Assembly (NCBI RefSeq): GCF_005877005.1
Contig: NZ_SSNH01000007.1
Coordinates: 1-64,000 of the forward strand
Reading direction: 5' to 3'
DNA from: Sinomonas susongensis
Lineage (GTDB): Bacteria; Actinomycetota; Actinomycetes; Actinomycetales; Micrococcaceae
DNA length: 64,000 bases
The notes under the pieces: model-generated
Database searches by the model: none
What the model was told of the DNA's origin: nothing
What the model saw: only the letters and a program-made list of their open reading frames with translations
Translations under genes and position numbers: made by a program
Shown here: positions 25,597-33,803 of the stretch, one piece after another
How positions within the stretch are numbered: the stretch's first letter is position 1
Layout: every line of letters begins with the position of its first letter

Positions 25597-26625
25597 ATGG
25601 AGTACCGTTCGCTTGGCCGCACCGGTGTCAAGGTCAGCCCCCTGTGCCTGGGCGCGATGATGTTCGGCCCGTGGGGCAACAATGACCGCGCCGACTCCGC
25701 CCGCATCATCCACCGTGCCCTCGACGCCGGAATCAACTTCGTCGACACGGCTGACGTCTACTCCGGAGGCGTCTCCGAGGAGATCGTCGGGCAGGCGATC
25801 GCCGGGCGCCGCGACGAGGTGTTCCTGGCCACGAAATTCTTCATGCCCATGGATCAGGACGATCCCAACCAGAGCGGAGGATCCCGCCGCTGGATCATGC
25901 GCGCCGTCGAGAACTCCCTGCGGCGGCTGAACACCGACTACATCGACCTGTACCAAGTCCACCGCCCCAGCCCCGACACGGACGTAGAAGAGACACTCGG
26001 CGCGCTCACAGACCTGGTCCGCCAGGGAAAGGTGCGGTACATCGGCTCCTCGTCCTACTCCGGGTCCCAGATCGTCGAAGCCCAGTGGGCAGCGCGGGAT
26101 CGCCACCTGGAGCGGTTCGTCACCGAGCAGCCGCCCTACTCCATCCTGGTCCGCGGCATCGAAGAGGACGTCCTCCCCGCCGTCCAACGGCACGGAATGG
26201 GCACCCTCACCTACAGCCCTCTTGCCGGCGGCTGGCTCTCCGGCCGGTGGCGGAAAGACTCCGTCTCCACACCGACCTCGAGCGCCCGGCCGAGCGCCCG
26301 CTTCGACATGACGAGCGCGGCCAACCAGCGCAAGCTGGACATCGTCGAAGAACTCGCCCAGCTCGCCGACCAAGCTGGGCTGACACTTATCGAGCTGGCC
26401 ATCGCGTTCGTGATCAACCACCCAGGCGTCACCTCCGCCATCGTCGGACCCCGCACGATGGAGCAGCTGGAGTCCTACCTCCCGGCGGCAGCGGTCAACC
26501 TGTCAACCGACGTGCTGGACCGCATTGACCAGCTCGTCGCGCCCGGCCTCACCGTGAACCCCGACGACAACAGCTACGGCGCCCAGGAACTCACCGCACG
26601 GGCACGACGGCGGACACGACCTTGA
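25597..26625 (+). CDS. aldo/keto reductase (YajO/voltage-channel beta-subunit-like)
   Basis: 342 residues. MEYRSLGRTGVKVSPLCLGA opens the barrel; the tetrad is Asp and Tyr in FVDTADVYSGG, Lys in FLATKF and His in DLYQVHRPSP. The cofactor end reads SAIVGPRTMEQLE. NADPH-dependent carbonyl reductase of unknown substrate. A GAGAGAAGGGAAC site precedes the ATG, 27 bases after the first aldo/keto reductase, so they are co-transcribed. A short Arg-rich C-terminal extension (RARRRTRP) follows the fold. Confidence 0.87.
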   Translation: MEYRSLGRTGVKVSPLCLGAMMFGPWGNNDRADSARIIHRALDAGINFVDTADVYSGGVSEEIVGQAIAGRRDEVFLATKFFMPMDQDDPNQSGGSRRWIMRAVENSLRRLNTDYIDLYQVHRPSPDTDVEETLGALTDLVRQGKVRYIGSSSYSGSQIVEAQWAARDRHLERFVTEQPPYSILVRGIEEDVLPAVQRHGMGTLTYSPLAGGWLSGRWRKDSVSTPTSSARPSARFDMTSAANQRKLDIVEELAQLADQAGLTLIELAIAFVINHPGVTSAIVGPRTMEQLESYLPAAAVNLSTDVLDRIDQLVAPGLTVNPDDNSYGAQELTARARRRTRP

Positions 26626-26641
26626 ACCCAGCCGCCGAAGA

Positions 26642-26693
26642 GTCTCCAAAACGAGGTAACGCAGGAGGAACTCATCGAGGCCATCACCCACGC
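26642..26693 (+). pseudogene. relic of a carboxymuconolactone-decarboxylase-type gene
   Basis: Just after the aldo/keto reductase one frame reads LQNEVTQEELIEAITH, which matches the conserved C-terminal helix of small carboxymuconolactone decarboxylase family proteins (consensus of the kind NGVTREELIEAITHLAFYAGWP). It breaks off directly after ITH, and no upstream part is present. Such genes often sit beside aldo/keto reductases. Short, so moderate confidence. Confidence 0.45.
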
Positions 26694-26957
26694 CAGTAGC
26701 GGGGCCCGACCCCCAGCGGCGAGCCCGCACCTCTCCGAGTCCTGGGAAGCTGGCGCTGTCCGTCCTTGACGCGTTCTGTCTCCGGGGAGACCCTTGACGG
26801 TACGGCGTGCTGGGAGCCCGACGGACAGAGCTGGATCCGATGGGCCTGCATGTCGAAGCCGGGCCGAAGGCCATGGTCGAGCCCGCACGGGGCCGTGGCC
26901 CTCGCTGCCGCGGCGGCTTCCGGACAGGATCCTGTCCACCCCACTCACGGAGGAACC

Positions 26958-27233
26958 ATGATCGAGACCCGCGCACCCCACGGCTGGTTCTCATCCGCCG
27001 CCCAGAGGGCCAGCCGCCGCAGCACCATCACGATCAGGTTCGAAGGGATCGGGTCGGTCACACTCCCGCCCACCGACGATCTCGCCTTCCTCGGCGGGAT
27101 CGGCCTGCTCGCCGCCGTGGGGATCCTAGAATGGCCCGTCGCCGGGGTCCTGGCAGCAGGGCATCTTCTCTCCCGCCACACCAGGAACGACGCGCTCAAG
27201 GCCTTCGGGGAAGCCCTCGAAGAAGCCGCCTGA
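26958..27233 (+). CDS. small single-pass membrane protein, hypothetical
   Basis: 91 residues. A polar N-terminal half (RASRRSTITIRFEGIGSVTL) is followed by one hydrophobic segment, LAFLGGIGLLAAVGILEWPV, and an amphipathic C-terminal helix with KAFGEALEEA. GGAGGAA lies 3-7 bases before the ATG, the best ribosome site in this area. I do not recognise the family. It converges on the next gene with a 29-base gap. Confidence 0.65.
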   Translation: MIETRAPHGWFSSAAQRASRRSTITIRFEGIGSVTLPPTDDLAFLGGIGLLAAVGILEWPVAGVLAAGHLLSRHTRNDALKAFGEALEEAA

Positions 27234-27262
27234 ACTGCGGAAATGCTCTCCTAGTCCGGCGG

Positions 27263-27724
27263 TCATCGGGCTTGGCCGTTCCCCTCCGGGCGCTTCCCCG
27301 TGAGAACGCGGGCAATCCTCGGCTCCAGCCAGAAGACCAGCAGCATGGTCGGGACCCACGCCCAGCTGACCCACTCCGTCGCGGCGTCCGCCGCCTCGTG
27401 GTTGGAGCCGGGAATCCCCGTGGTCTCGGCCGCGAGTTGGAGCGGAGCACCTGCGGCGATGCAGAGCGAGAGGGCGACGGTCGCGGCGAAGGCCGCCCGC
27501 ACGAACACCGCCTGCACGGTCGGGGCGCTCTCTCTGGGCCGGTGGTACGCCAGGAGGACCAGCAGGAAAGAGACCCCCAGGACCACGGACAGGAAGGTCC
27601 AGTCTCCCGGCTGGGCGAAGAACGCGGCTCCCGCGGCCACGATGGCGGTGGTCAGCGCTCCCGGGTCCACCTTCTCAGCAGCGGACGCGTCGCGCGGCGG
27701 GTCTTCGGCGCCCGAACTCGTCAT
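27263..27724 (-). CDS. four-helix membrane protein, hypothetical
   Basis: 153 residues with about four hydrophobic segments: TTAIVAAGAAFFAQP, FLSVVLGVSFLLVLLAY, AAFAATVALSLCIAAGAPL and WAWVPTMLLVFWLEP. A 20-residue acidic N terminus precedes them. No motif I can name. The start is ATG 27724; a GTG at 27745 is possible, and neither has a good ribosome site. Confidence 0.6.
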   Translation of the reverse strand: MTSSGAEDPPRDASAAEKVDPGALTTAIVAAGAAFFAQPGDWTFLSVVLGVSFLLVLLAYHRPRESAPTVQAVFVRAAFAATVALSLCIAAGAPLQLAAETTGIPGSNHEAADAATEWVSWAWVPTMLLVFWLEPRIARVLTGKRPEGNGQAR

Positions 27725-27769
27725 CCTGCCATTGTGCGCGGGCACGCTCGGCCGGTGAAGAGCGCCAGG

Positions 27770-28451
27770 CTATGCAGCGACGCCGGCCGGAGCTCCCTCG
27801 GGCGAGGACGACGCCGGGTGGCGCCCGAGCGCCTCGCCCAGCCCCACGGCGTCGTGCGCCCCGGCGAAGATCTCGGTGCCCGGTTCGAGGGCGCGGCCAG
27901 CGGCCAGGGGGGCCAGCGTCGACCGCGTCATACCCGAGCGAGTCGATGAAGGCCAAGACCCGTCCGCGGGCGTCCGCGTCGTCCCCTGCCACAGCGAGCG
28001 CACGGCGATCAGTCGATCACGCTGGCCGGCCGTCCGCCTCGAGCTCGTGGTAGCCGATGTGGTTGAGCGTCTTGACCACGCGTGAGGCCTCGAGGAAGTC
28101 CTGCACTGCCTCGGACGTCCCGCGCCCGTCGCCCAGCTCGGGCATCGCGCCATCGGTGGGCTCCCAGTAGTTCATGGCGTCGACCACGACGCGGTCGGCG
28201 AGCGCGCCGGCGTCGAGCGTGCGGTAGTTGTGCAGGGGCAGCGCGAGGACCACGATGTCCGCTTGGGCTGCCTCCGCCGCGGTGACCGCGACCGCGCCCG
28301 GCGTGATGATCTCCACAATGAGCGCGATGTCCTCGACTGGCCTGCTGGTGGCGATGCGGACCTCGTACCCGGCCTTGAGTGCGGCCCGGGCCACGGCTGT
28401 GCCGACCCTGCCCGCCCCGAGGATGCCGATGCTTCCGATGCCCTGACTCAT
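27770..28451 (-). pseudogene. NADPH-dependent F420 reductase-like protein, nonsense and frameshift
   Basis: The 5' part (28451-28020) encodes a Rossmann fold: GSIGILGAGRVGTAVARAAL, then VVLALPLHNYRTL and RVVDAMNYWEP-type strands, as in F420-dependent NADP reductase/NPR1-like proteins. An in-frame TGA at 28019-28017 stops it after ADGRPA. The same frame then continues with RRALAVAGDDADARGRVLAF and loses register at a run of six G at about 27905-27910; the expected ending (LAAGRALEPGTEIFAGAHDA to the stop at 27770) is in another frame. Two separate lesions argue for a decayed gene more than a sequencing slip. Confidence 0.75.
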
Positions 28452-28726
28452 GCCGCTGCGCTCCCGCTGTGTTGTGGACTCGTCAACTATCTTCCTCGAC
28501 GGTCCAACGCAGAACCCACCCCCGGCATTCCTTGGGCCTGGCGCGGGCTTCTGCCCCTGTCAAGTCCGAGGGCAGCATGGAATGTCTGGCCCTATGCGCC
28601 GTGGCGATAACGGTTCGGTAACGAAGACGCCTCGGTGCTAGGCAGGGCCCGGAGACTGAAGCAAACTCGCTGCGGTTGCAAGCGGCACAAGCAGAGGGTG
28701 CTATCGAGATGAAGAACTCCTAGGTC

Positions 28727-30241
28727 GTGCTCGCGCATGAGGTGGTGATCGTCGGCGCTGGCCCTACGGGACTTATGCTTGCCGGCGAGTTGGCGCTGGC
28801 CGGTGTCGACGCGGTGATCGTAGAGCGTCGCACGAATCAGGACCTGATCGGCCAGCGGGCACTCGGCTTCTCGTCCCGCACGATCGAGGTCTTCGACCAA
28901 CGCGGAATCGCGGAGCGCTTCCTTGAGCAGGGCCAGATCGGACAGGTCGGCGGCTTCGCATGGATCCGGCTCGACATCAGCGATTTCCCAACTCGGCACA
29001 ACTATGGGCTCGGGCTTGCCCAGCAGCACATCGAACGCACGCTGGCCGGGTGGGTTGACGAGCTCGGAGTGCCGATCCTCCGCGGACGCGAGGTGACGGG
29101 CTTCGCACAGGATGCGGACGGCGTCGTCGTCGAGCTGGCCGACGGCGGGGCGCTCCGGGGCGAGTACCTGATCGGTTGCGACGGAGGCCGCAGCGTTGTC
29201 CGCAAGGCGGCAGGCATAGAGTTCGAAGGCTGGGACGCGACGACGAGCAGTCTCATCGCCGAGGTCGAAATGGACGAGGAGCCCGAGTGGGGCCTGCACC
29301 GGCGTGGCTCGGGCCTCCATTCCTTCGCGAAGTCCGACGGCGGGTCGGTCCGTTGCATGGTGACCGAGAGGCATGTGGGGCGGACCGACGAGCCGACCCT
29401 GACTGACCTGAGCGAGGCGCTCACCGCCGTCTTCGGTACCGACTACGGGCTGCGCCGCGCTGCCTGGATTTCGAGGTTCACGGACGCCACACGTCAGGCC
29501 GTCGCCTACCGCGACCGGCGGGTCCTGCTGGCCGGCGACGCCGCGCACATTCACTCGCCGATGGGAGGCCAAGGGCTGGGCGTCGGCGTGCAGGACGCCG
29601 TGAACCTCGGCTGGAAACTGGCCCAAGTCGTCAAGGGGATCGCGGAAGAGGGCCTGCTGGACACCTATCACGCCGAGCGGCATCCGGTTGCCGCCCGCGT
29701 CCTGCACAACACGATGGCGCAGGTCGCTCTCAGCCGCATCGGTGAGCGCACGGATGCCCTGAGGGACATCGTGGCCGAGCTGTTGAGCATGGACGAGCCG
29801 CGCAAGCGGATCGCAGGAATGATGAGTGGACTCGACATCCACTACGAGCTTGGCGAGGGCCATCCGCTGCTCGGCCGACGCATGCCGGACCTCGACCTTG
29901 CCACGGCCAACGGCCCGACGCGAGTGTTCTCCCTGCTGCACGGCGCTCGGGCCGTCCTGCTCAACCTCGGCAAGCCCGGGGCGTTCGGTACCGGCACCGT
30001 CGACGTCTCCCCGTGGGCCGACCGGATCAAGCTGGTCGACGCCGAATACCGCGGCCTGTGGCAGCTCCCAGTACTCGGAGCGGTCACGGCTCCTAGCGCG
30101 GTCCTGATTCGGCCGGACGGACACGTCGCTTGGGCGGGTGACGGCTCAGGCGAGGGACTGCGGGAAGCAATGACCACATGGTTCGGCCCGCCTGATGCAG
30201 CGTCACGACGTGTCACGCCATCGGAGGGGTTGACGGCGTGA
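28727..30241 (+). CDS. FAD-dependent monooxygenase, rifampicin monooxygenase (Rox)-like
   Basis: 504 residues of the aromatic/polyketide hydroxylase type. VVIVGAGPTGLMLAGELALAG (FAD), LIGCDGGRSVVRKAAGIEF (DG motif) and VLLAGDAAHIHSPMGGQGLG with VGVQDAVNLGWKLA (GD motif) are intact, with a thioredoxin-like C-terminal domain. Order and wording resemble rifampicin monooxygenases and related resistance or biosynthetic hydroxylases. The start is odd: ATG at 28709 begins MKNS and is stopped by TAG at 28721, and the same frame resumes at GTG 28727. The protein is probably made from the GTG, with no clear ribosome site. Confidence 0.78.
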   Translation: MLAHEVVIVGAGPTGLMLAGELALAGVDAVIVERRTNQDLIGQRALGFSSRTIEVFDQRGIAERFLEQGQIGQVGGFAWIRLDISDFPTRHNYGLGLAQQHIERTLAGWVDELGVPILRGREVTGFAQDADGVVVELADGGALRGEYLIGCDGGRSVVRKAAGIEFEGWDATTSSLIAEVEMDEEPEWGLHRRGSGLHSFAKSDGGSVRCMVTERHVGRTDEPTLTDLSEALTAVFGTDYGLRRAAWISRFTDATRQAVAYRDRRVLLAGDAAHIHSPMGGQGLGVGVQDAVNLGWKLAQVVKGIAEEGLLDTYHAERHPVAARVLHNTMAQVALSRIGERTDALRDIVAELLSMDEPRKRIAGMMSGLDIHYELGEGHPLLGRRMPDLDLATANGPTRVFSLLHGARAVLLNLGKPGAFGTGTVDVSPWADRIKLVDAEYRGLWQLPVLGAVTAPSAVLIRPDGHVAWAGDGSGEGLREAMTTWFGPPDAASRRVTPSEGLTA

Positions 30242-30635
30242 CATTTCGCCGCCGATGCCTAGCCTCCGTGCGGCATGGCTCAGCGGGCGACGGGAATCCA
30301 GATACGCACCCGCACTCGGCAGGGGAGTAGCGTGCTGATCACTTCAGATGCATGCGACAATCCATTCGACGCGCCCGGGTGAGTCGCGTGGGAGGACCTG
30401 CGAGGACTCAGCGGCCGTGACGGACCGGGCGGCTGCGGGGGCAATTTGCCTGGCCATCCTTAGCCTGCTCACCGGTCACCCGGCACAGGCTGTTCCCCTA
30501 GGCGTGCAGATGGTCGGCTGGGGTCAGCCTCCTTCTGGAGAGTACGACCGAGCCCACCGACTGGCCACATGCGGTCCGCTGGGTAAGCTTTGCAACGATG
30601 TCGTTCCCAATGGTCCCCGAAAGGATGCCGCCGGC
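30242..30635. other. 394-base stretch without a convincing gene
   Basis: The frame of the next gene stays open through here (from 30348) and includes a signal-peptide-like run AGAICLAILSLLTGHPAQAV from a GTG at 30417, so a longer exported form of that gene is possible. I see no RNA gene, repeat or strong promoter. Confidence 0.35.
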
Positions 30636-31340
30636 ATGCCTGTTTGGCTGAGGCGCCCTCGCCGAGAGGGCCTTTGGAGACGGCGCTTCCTCAAGCCCGC
30701 GATAGCTGCGGCCGCGGTTGCCGTCGTGGGTGGCCTCCTGACGGTCCCTGTTGGAGTCATGCTCGTCTGCGGTTTGGTCCTCGCCGTGGCCTCCTTTTGG
30801 AGACTGGGTTCGCGCCGTGCCGGCGGCACGGGTGTGGTGCCCATGGCCTTCCTGTGGAGCACCCTCGCCGCCTTGGTTTTGTCTGTCGGTGCTGTTGCCA
30901 TGCGCGGCCTGCTACCCGACGCGAGCGCGCCGACCGCAGCGACAATAGATCGCCCGGGTCCCTCGGTCGGATCCTCCCGGTCTGCACCTATCCCGGCAGC
31001 TACGTCAATCCCGGGCGCCGTCTCGACGTCGCACGGACCAAGCGTTTCGCAAGTGGAGCTGACGCCGCGCCCAGCGGCACCTGCGACCACAGCGCCTCCG
31101 GTGGCCGCCGCGCCTTCCGTCGCGCAGTCGAGCGTAGGGGCAGGTGGCGGCTCGACGGCCGGACGGACTTCGGCCAACGCTGGCGGCGCTCCACAACCAC
31201 CGAGCGGCCCACTCGCGGCATCGTCGCCGTCGGCGGCTAGTCCATCGGGGAGCGGATCCTCACAGTCACCCAGCCCTGCAGCACGCAAGAGCTGTGTGCC
31301 GACCCTTCTCGGTGTCGTCCTTCCGCAGCGCACCTGCTAG
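30636..31340 (+). CDS. membrane protein with Ser/Pro/Ala-rich tail, hypothetical
   Basis: 234 residues. A basic N terminus (RRPRREGLWRRRFLK) precedes two close hydrophobic segments (AAAAVAVVGGLLTVPVGVML and LVLAVASFW) and a third, FLWSTLAALVLSVGAVAMRG. Residues 115-215 are low-complexity Ser, Pro, Ala, Thr and Gly, probably outside the cell, ending in SCVPTLLGVVLPQRTC, whose two Cys could form a small loop. Start chosen at ATG 30636 with AAAGGA about 10 bases upstream. Function unknown. Confidence 0.55.
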   Translation: MPVWLRRPRREGLWRRRFLKPAIAAAAVAVVGGLLTVPVGVMLVCGLVLAVASFWRLGSRRAGGTGVVPMAFLWSTLAALVLSVGAVAMRGLLPDASAPTAATIDRPGPSVGSSRSAPIPAATSIPGAVSTSHGPSVSQVELTPRPAAPATTAPPVAAAPSVAQSSVGAGGGSTAGRTSANAGGAPQPPSGPLAASSPSAASPSGSGSSQSPSPAARKSCVPTLLGVVLPQRTC

Positions 31341-31482
31341 ATTCCCCAGAATCCCACAGGATCTCGTCCTGCCCCCAGCTCATCCGGACCTTGTCCCCCC
31401 GGCGGGGCTGATCGAGCGAATTCACAGTCTCGTGAAAGCCCCCTCCATCACTTCCTTCATGCGGGTGGCCGAGGATTGCTCC

Positions 31483-31803
31483 ATGAGGATCTGGACAAAG
31501 ACCACCCTTGTGCCTGCATTAGCGGCTGTGGCGGTCGTTTTCCTGACAGGGGCCGGTGTGTCCGGCATCGACGAGATGGCGTCCCTCAGGTTGCACTATG
31601 CGACGCACAGCACTCTGACAACCCCCACGACAAACGCGCAGCCCTCACTGCACGACCTGCTAATGGACGGCCTCGCCAAGGGCTCGCTCCCGGGCGGCTT
31701 TCCCTACGACGAGCCCCGGAATGAAAGCATCGACGAGCAGTACCAGGAAGCTCTTAATCAACAACGGCCTTCGTCGAGCCCCACCGACGGGAACCGCACC
31801 TGA
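31483..31803 (+). CDS. small exported or membrane-anchored protein, hypothetical
   Basis: 106 residues: basic start MRIWTKT, one hydrophobic segment (LVPALAAVAVVFLTGAGVSG), then a polar region rich in Thr, Asn and Gln. GAGGA lies 7 bases before the ATG. No cleavage motif is obvious, so it may stay anchored. Codon use is less GC-biased than in neighbouring genes. No family recognised. Confidence 0.5.
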   Translation: MRIWTKTTLVPALAAVAVVFLTGAGVSGIDEMASLRLHYATHSTLTTPTTNAQPSLHDLLMDGLAKGSLPGGFPYDEPRNESIDEQYQEALNQQRPSSSPTDGNRT

Positions 31804-31968
31804 CCACGAGTGGGAGTCCACGGGCTGATTTGCAAGGAGCAGCTCCTCCGGGCGGCAGGGCTCTAGCCCAAGCTCGTGGATGAGAGGACTCTGGAAGCGT
31901 CGGAGGAGATTCAAGATCAGAGCGGCGAGGCGTCGAAGAGTGCCTCGCGACGGATCCCGAGGAGCGAA

Positions 31969-32646
31969 ATGTCAGACATGCTCGGCGAGCAGAAGGTCCT
32001 CGGGCGCTCGGGGGCCGTGCTCTTGATACGCGGCATCCTTGCGGTGATCTTCGGGATCCTGGTGATCGCCTGGCCGGCCGTGACGGTCTTGGCCATCGTC
32101 TTCCTGTTCGGCTTCTACGCGCTCGTGGACGGCGCGACCAGTCTGTACCACTACTTCTCTCGACATCCCCGTCCGTCAGGATGGACTCTCGCCAGTGGAA
32201 TCGTCTCCGTCCTCGCCGGGATTGTCGCTTTCGCCTGGCCCGGGATCACGGCGCTGTGGCTTGCCCTCCTGATTGGGGCCTGGGCATTTGTCCTGGGGAT
32301 CACGCAGATCGTCGTTTCCATTCAGGCGAGGAAGGCGATCAGGTCCTGGTGGGCATGGCTGACCGCGGGAATCGTCTTGGCGCTGTTCGGCCTCTATGTT
32401 TTCTTCCTCCCCGGCGCCGGCATTCTTGGACTCCTAGGGGTGGTGGCAGCGTTCGCCTTCGCGGCCGGGATCATGCTGGTCGCAGCCGGGTTCCAGCTTC
32501 TGTTCCTCGCTCGCCGGCCGCGGCGCCCAGGCCGCGACCCGGGAATGCCACCCTCGGCTAGGCGACGCCGGGTCGGCGCAAGGTTGTACGCCAGCAGGAG
32601 CGCCGTAGCGAGGGCGGCGGCGATGTGGGCCACGACCATGAGGTGA
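31969..32646 (+). CDS. HdeD family membrane protein (DUF308)
   Basis: 225 residues, six hydrophobic segments with the repeated DUF308 pattern: LIRGILAVIFGILVIAWPAV, SGIVSVLAGIVAFAWPGITA and LTAGIVLALFGLYVFFLPGA. HdeD relatives are linked with acid-stress resistance in enterobacteria; the role in actinobacteria is not settled. GAGGAG lies 5 bases before ATG 31969. The last 40 residues (from about RRPRRPGRDPG) are a low-complexity basic tail that reads through the 3' end of the convergent gene, suggesting that the natural stop has been lost. Confidence 0.75.
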   Translation: MSDMLGEQKVLGRSGAVLLIRGILAVIFGILVIAWPAVTVLAIVFLFGFYALVDGATSLYHYFSRHPRPSGWTLASGIVSVLAGIVAFAWPGITALWLALLIGAWAFVLGITQIVVSIQARKAIRSWWAWLTAGIVLALFGLYVFFLPGAGILGLLGVVAAFAFAAGIMLVAAGFQLLFLARRPRRPGRDPGMPPSARRRRVGARLYASRSAVARAAAMWATTMR

Positions 32647-33005
32647 AGGTCTTGGGTGGGTGCCGCTGCCCCGCTCGGGATGCCGGGCAGCGATGCGGGA
32701 TGGTGCGAGTGCCCTAGTGACGGGAAAAGCGGGGTATTCGGCCCTGCCAGTCCGGTGAAGGCCAGATGAAGCCCCTGCTGGAGGATGCCGCTGCCGATGG
32801 CGAGAGCCCACGGCGGCAGGGGCCACCGCACGGCCAGGGATGCCAAGAGGCCCACAAGAGCGGTCAATGCCAAGAGGACGGTGATTGGGGGTGCGGCCCC
32901 GCCCGAGGACACGTGGGCTGTCAAGCCGAGGCCGACGCCGACGGGTCCCGCCGCCACTGCGGCGACGGCGGAGCGTCGACGGGCTGAACCCCATCCGTTG
33001 TACAT
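32394..33005 (-). CDS. polytopic membrane protein, hypothetical, overlapping HdeD tail to tail
   Basis: 203 residues. Four or five hydrophobic segments occupy residues 10-155 (for example ITVLLALTALVGLLASLAV and LMVVAHIAAALATALLLAYN), with His-rich loops (GHSHHPASLPG, QDLHLMVVAH). The last 50 residues are basic low-complexity text antisense to the HdeD gene, so the frame runs 253 bases into it. It begins 9 bases after the DUF4383 gene, so the two are one operon. Family not recognised. Confidence 0.55.
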   Translation of the reverse strand: MYNGWGSARRRSAVAAVAAGPVGVGLGLTAHVSSGGAAPPITVLLALTALVGLLASLAVRWPLPPWALAIGSGILQQGLHLAFTGLAGPNTPLFPSLGHSHHPASLPGIPSGAAAPTQDLHLMVVAHIAAALATALLLAYNLAPTRRRLAEGGIPGSRPGRRGRRARNRSWNPAATSMIPAAKANAATTPRSPRMPAPGRKKT

Positions 33006-33014
33006 GCCGGAGGC

Positions 33015-33455
33015 TCAGCGACGTGCGACCGTCCTGCGGCCGAGGGCGAGCCCGAGAACCAGCATGCCGATGCCCAGGATCAGGTGCAGCCCGTTGTCGG
33101 CAGCGTTAACGGGCACGAAGTTGCCGGCGGTGTCTCCGGAGAACACAAGCCCGTACACGAAGAGGACGAGGTAGATGGCGCCACCCCAGACGAGGTACCC
33201 CTTGGCGGAGGCAGCCGAGCGCGCCAGGGCGAGCCCGGCGACGCCGAAGAGGAGGTGGACGATATTGTGCAGCACCGAGACCTGGAACAGGCCCAACAGC
33301 ATCGCGTGCGAGCCGTGGCCGGCGAATCCGAGGCTGCCCGCGTCGGAGGTGATGCCCGGGATGAAACCGAGCACCCCGACCAGGAGGAAGACAGCACCCA
33401 CGACCGTCGCGGCTAACTGGACGGGGGAGCGGTGCGAAGTGGCGGGGATGGACAT
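33015..33455 (-). CDS. DUF4383 family membrane protein
   Basis: 146 residues, four membrane segments. AATVVGAVFLLVGVLGFIPG, then GLFQVSVLHNIVHLLFGVAG with the conserved HNxVHLxxG of DUF4383, and GNFVPVNAADNGLHLILGIG, which repeats the pattern. Function unknown; common in actinobacteria. AAGGAG is 6 bases before ATG 33455, an unusually good site. Confidence 0.82.
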   Translation of the reverse strand: MSIPATSHRSPVQLAATVVGAVFLLVGVLGFIPGITSDAGSLGFAGHGSHAMLLGLFQVSVLHNIVHLLFGVAGLALARSAASAKGYLVWGGAIYLVLFVYGLVFSGDTAGNFVPVNAADNGLHLILGIGMLVLGLALGRRTVARR

Positions 33456-33562
33456 AAGGGACTCCTTGCCTGGATCTGTGATGTGACGTGCGTGCATCCA
33501 CACTTCGGAGCATCGGACAGTTCGGATTGGCGGCCGGGCCGAGAGCAGCAACCCATGCTCAC

Positions 33563-33739
33563 CTAGTGGGCCGAGAAGCCCATGAGCCCGACTACGAAGA
33601 AGACGAGGTGGGCGGGAAAGGGGATCCGGAGCGGGCCGAGAAGCTTGAAAAGGAAGCCTACGGGGGTGACGACGACGCCCCGGACGTTCCGCTTCCGGGC
33701 TAGCGGTGAGGCTCCCTCCGCCCTCCGCCCTCCGCTCAC
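33563..33739 (-). CDS. small hydrophobic protein, hypothetical
   Basis: A 58-codon frame from GTG 33739 to TAG 33563 in an otherwise empty 348-base gap. After a Gly/Arg/Glu start encoded by a CCCTCCG heptamer repeated three times (33714-33734), it reads RKRNVRGVVVTPVGFLFKLL and ends LVFFVVGLMGFSAH, a plausible single membrane helix with a basic flank. No ribosome site. Listed because the amino acid text is protein-like; it may be the 3' end of an eroded gene. Confidence 0.35.
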   Translation of the reverse strand: MSGGRRAEGASPLARKRNVRGVVVTPVGFLFKLLGPLRIPFPAHLVFFVVGLMGFSAH

Positions 33740-33803
33740 GCCCGAAGTAGGGGGCGTTTCCGCCTAGTCCTTCGGCCCCTGCCAAGCCGGGAGGCCACCG
33801 TCG

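Noticed and set aside
30348-31340. The full 330-codon frame as one exported protein
   Set aside because: A signal-like run occurs upstream, but the basic stretch and ribosome-like site at 30619-30636 fit an internal start better. Left as an alternative in the entry.
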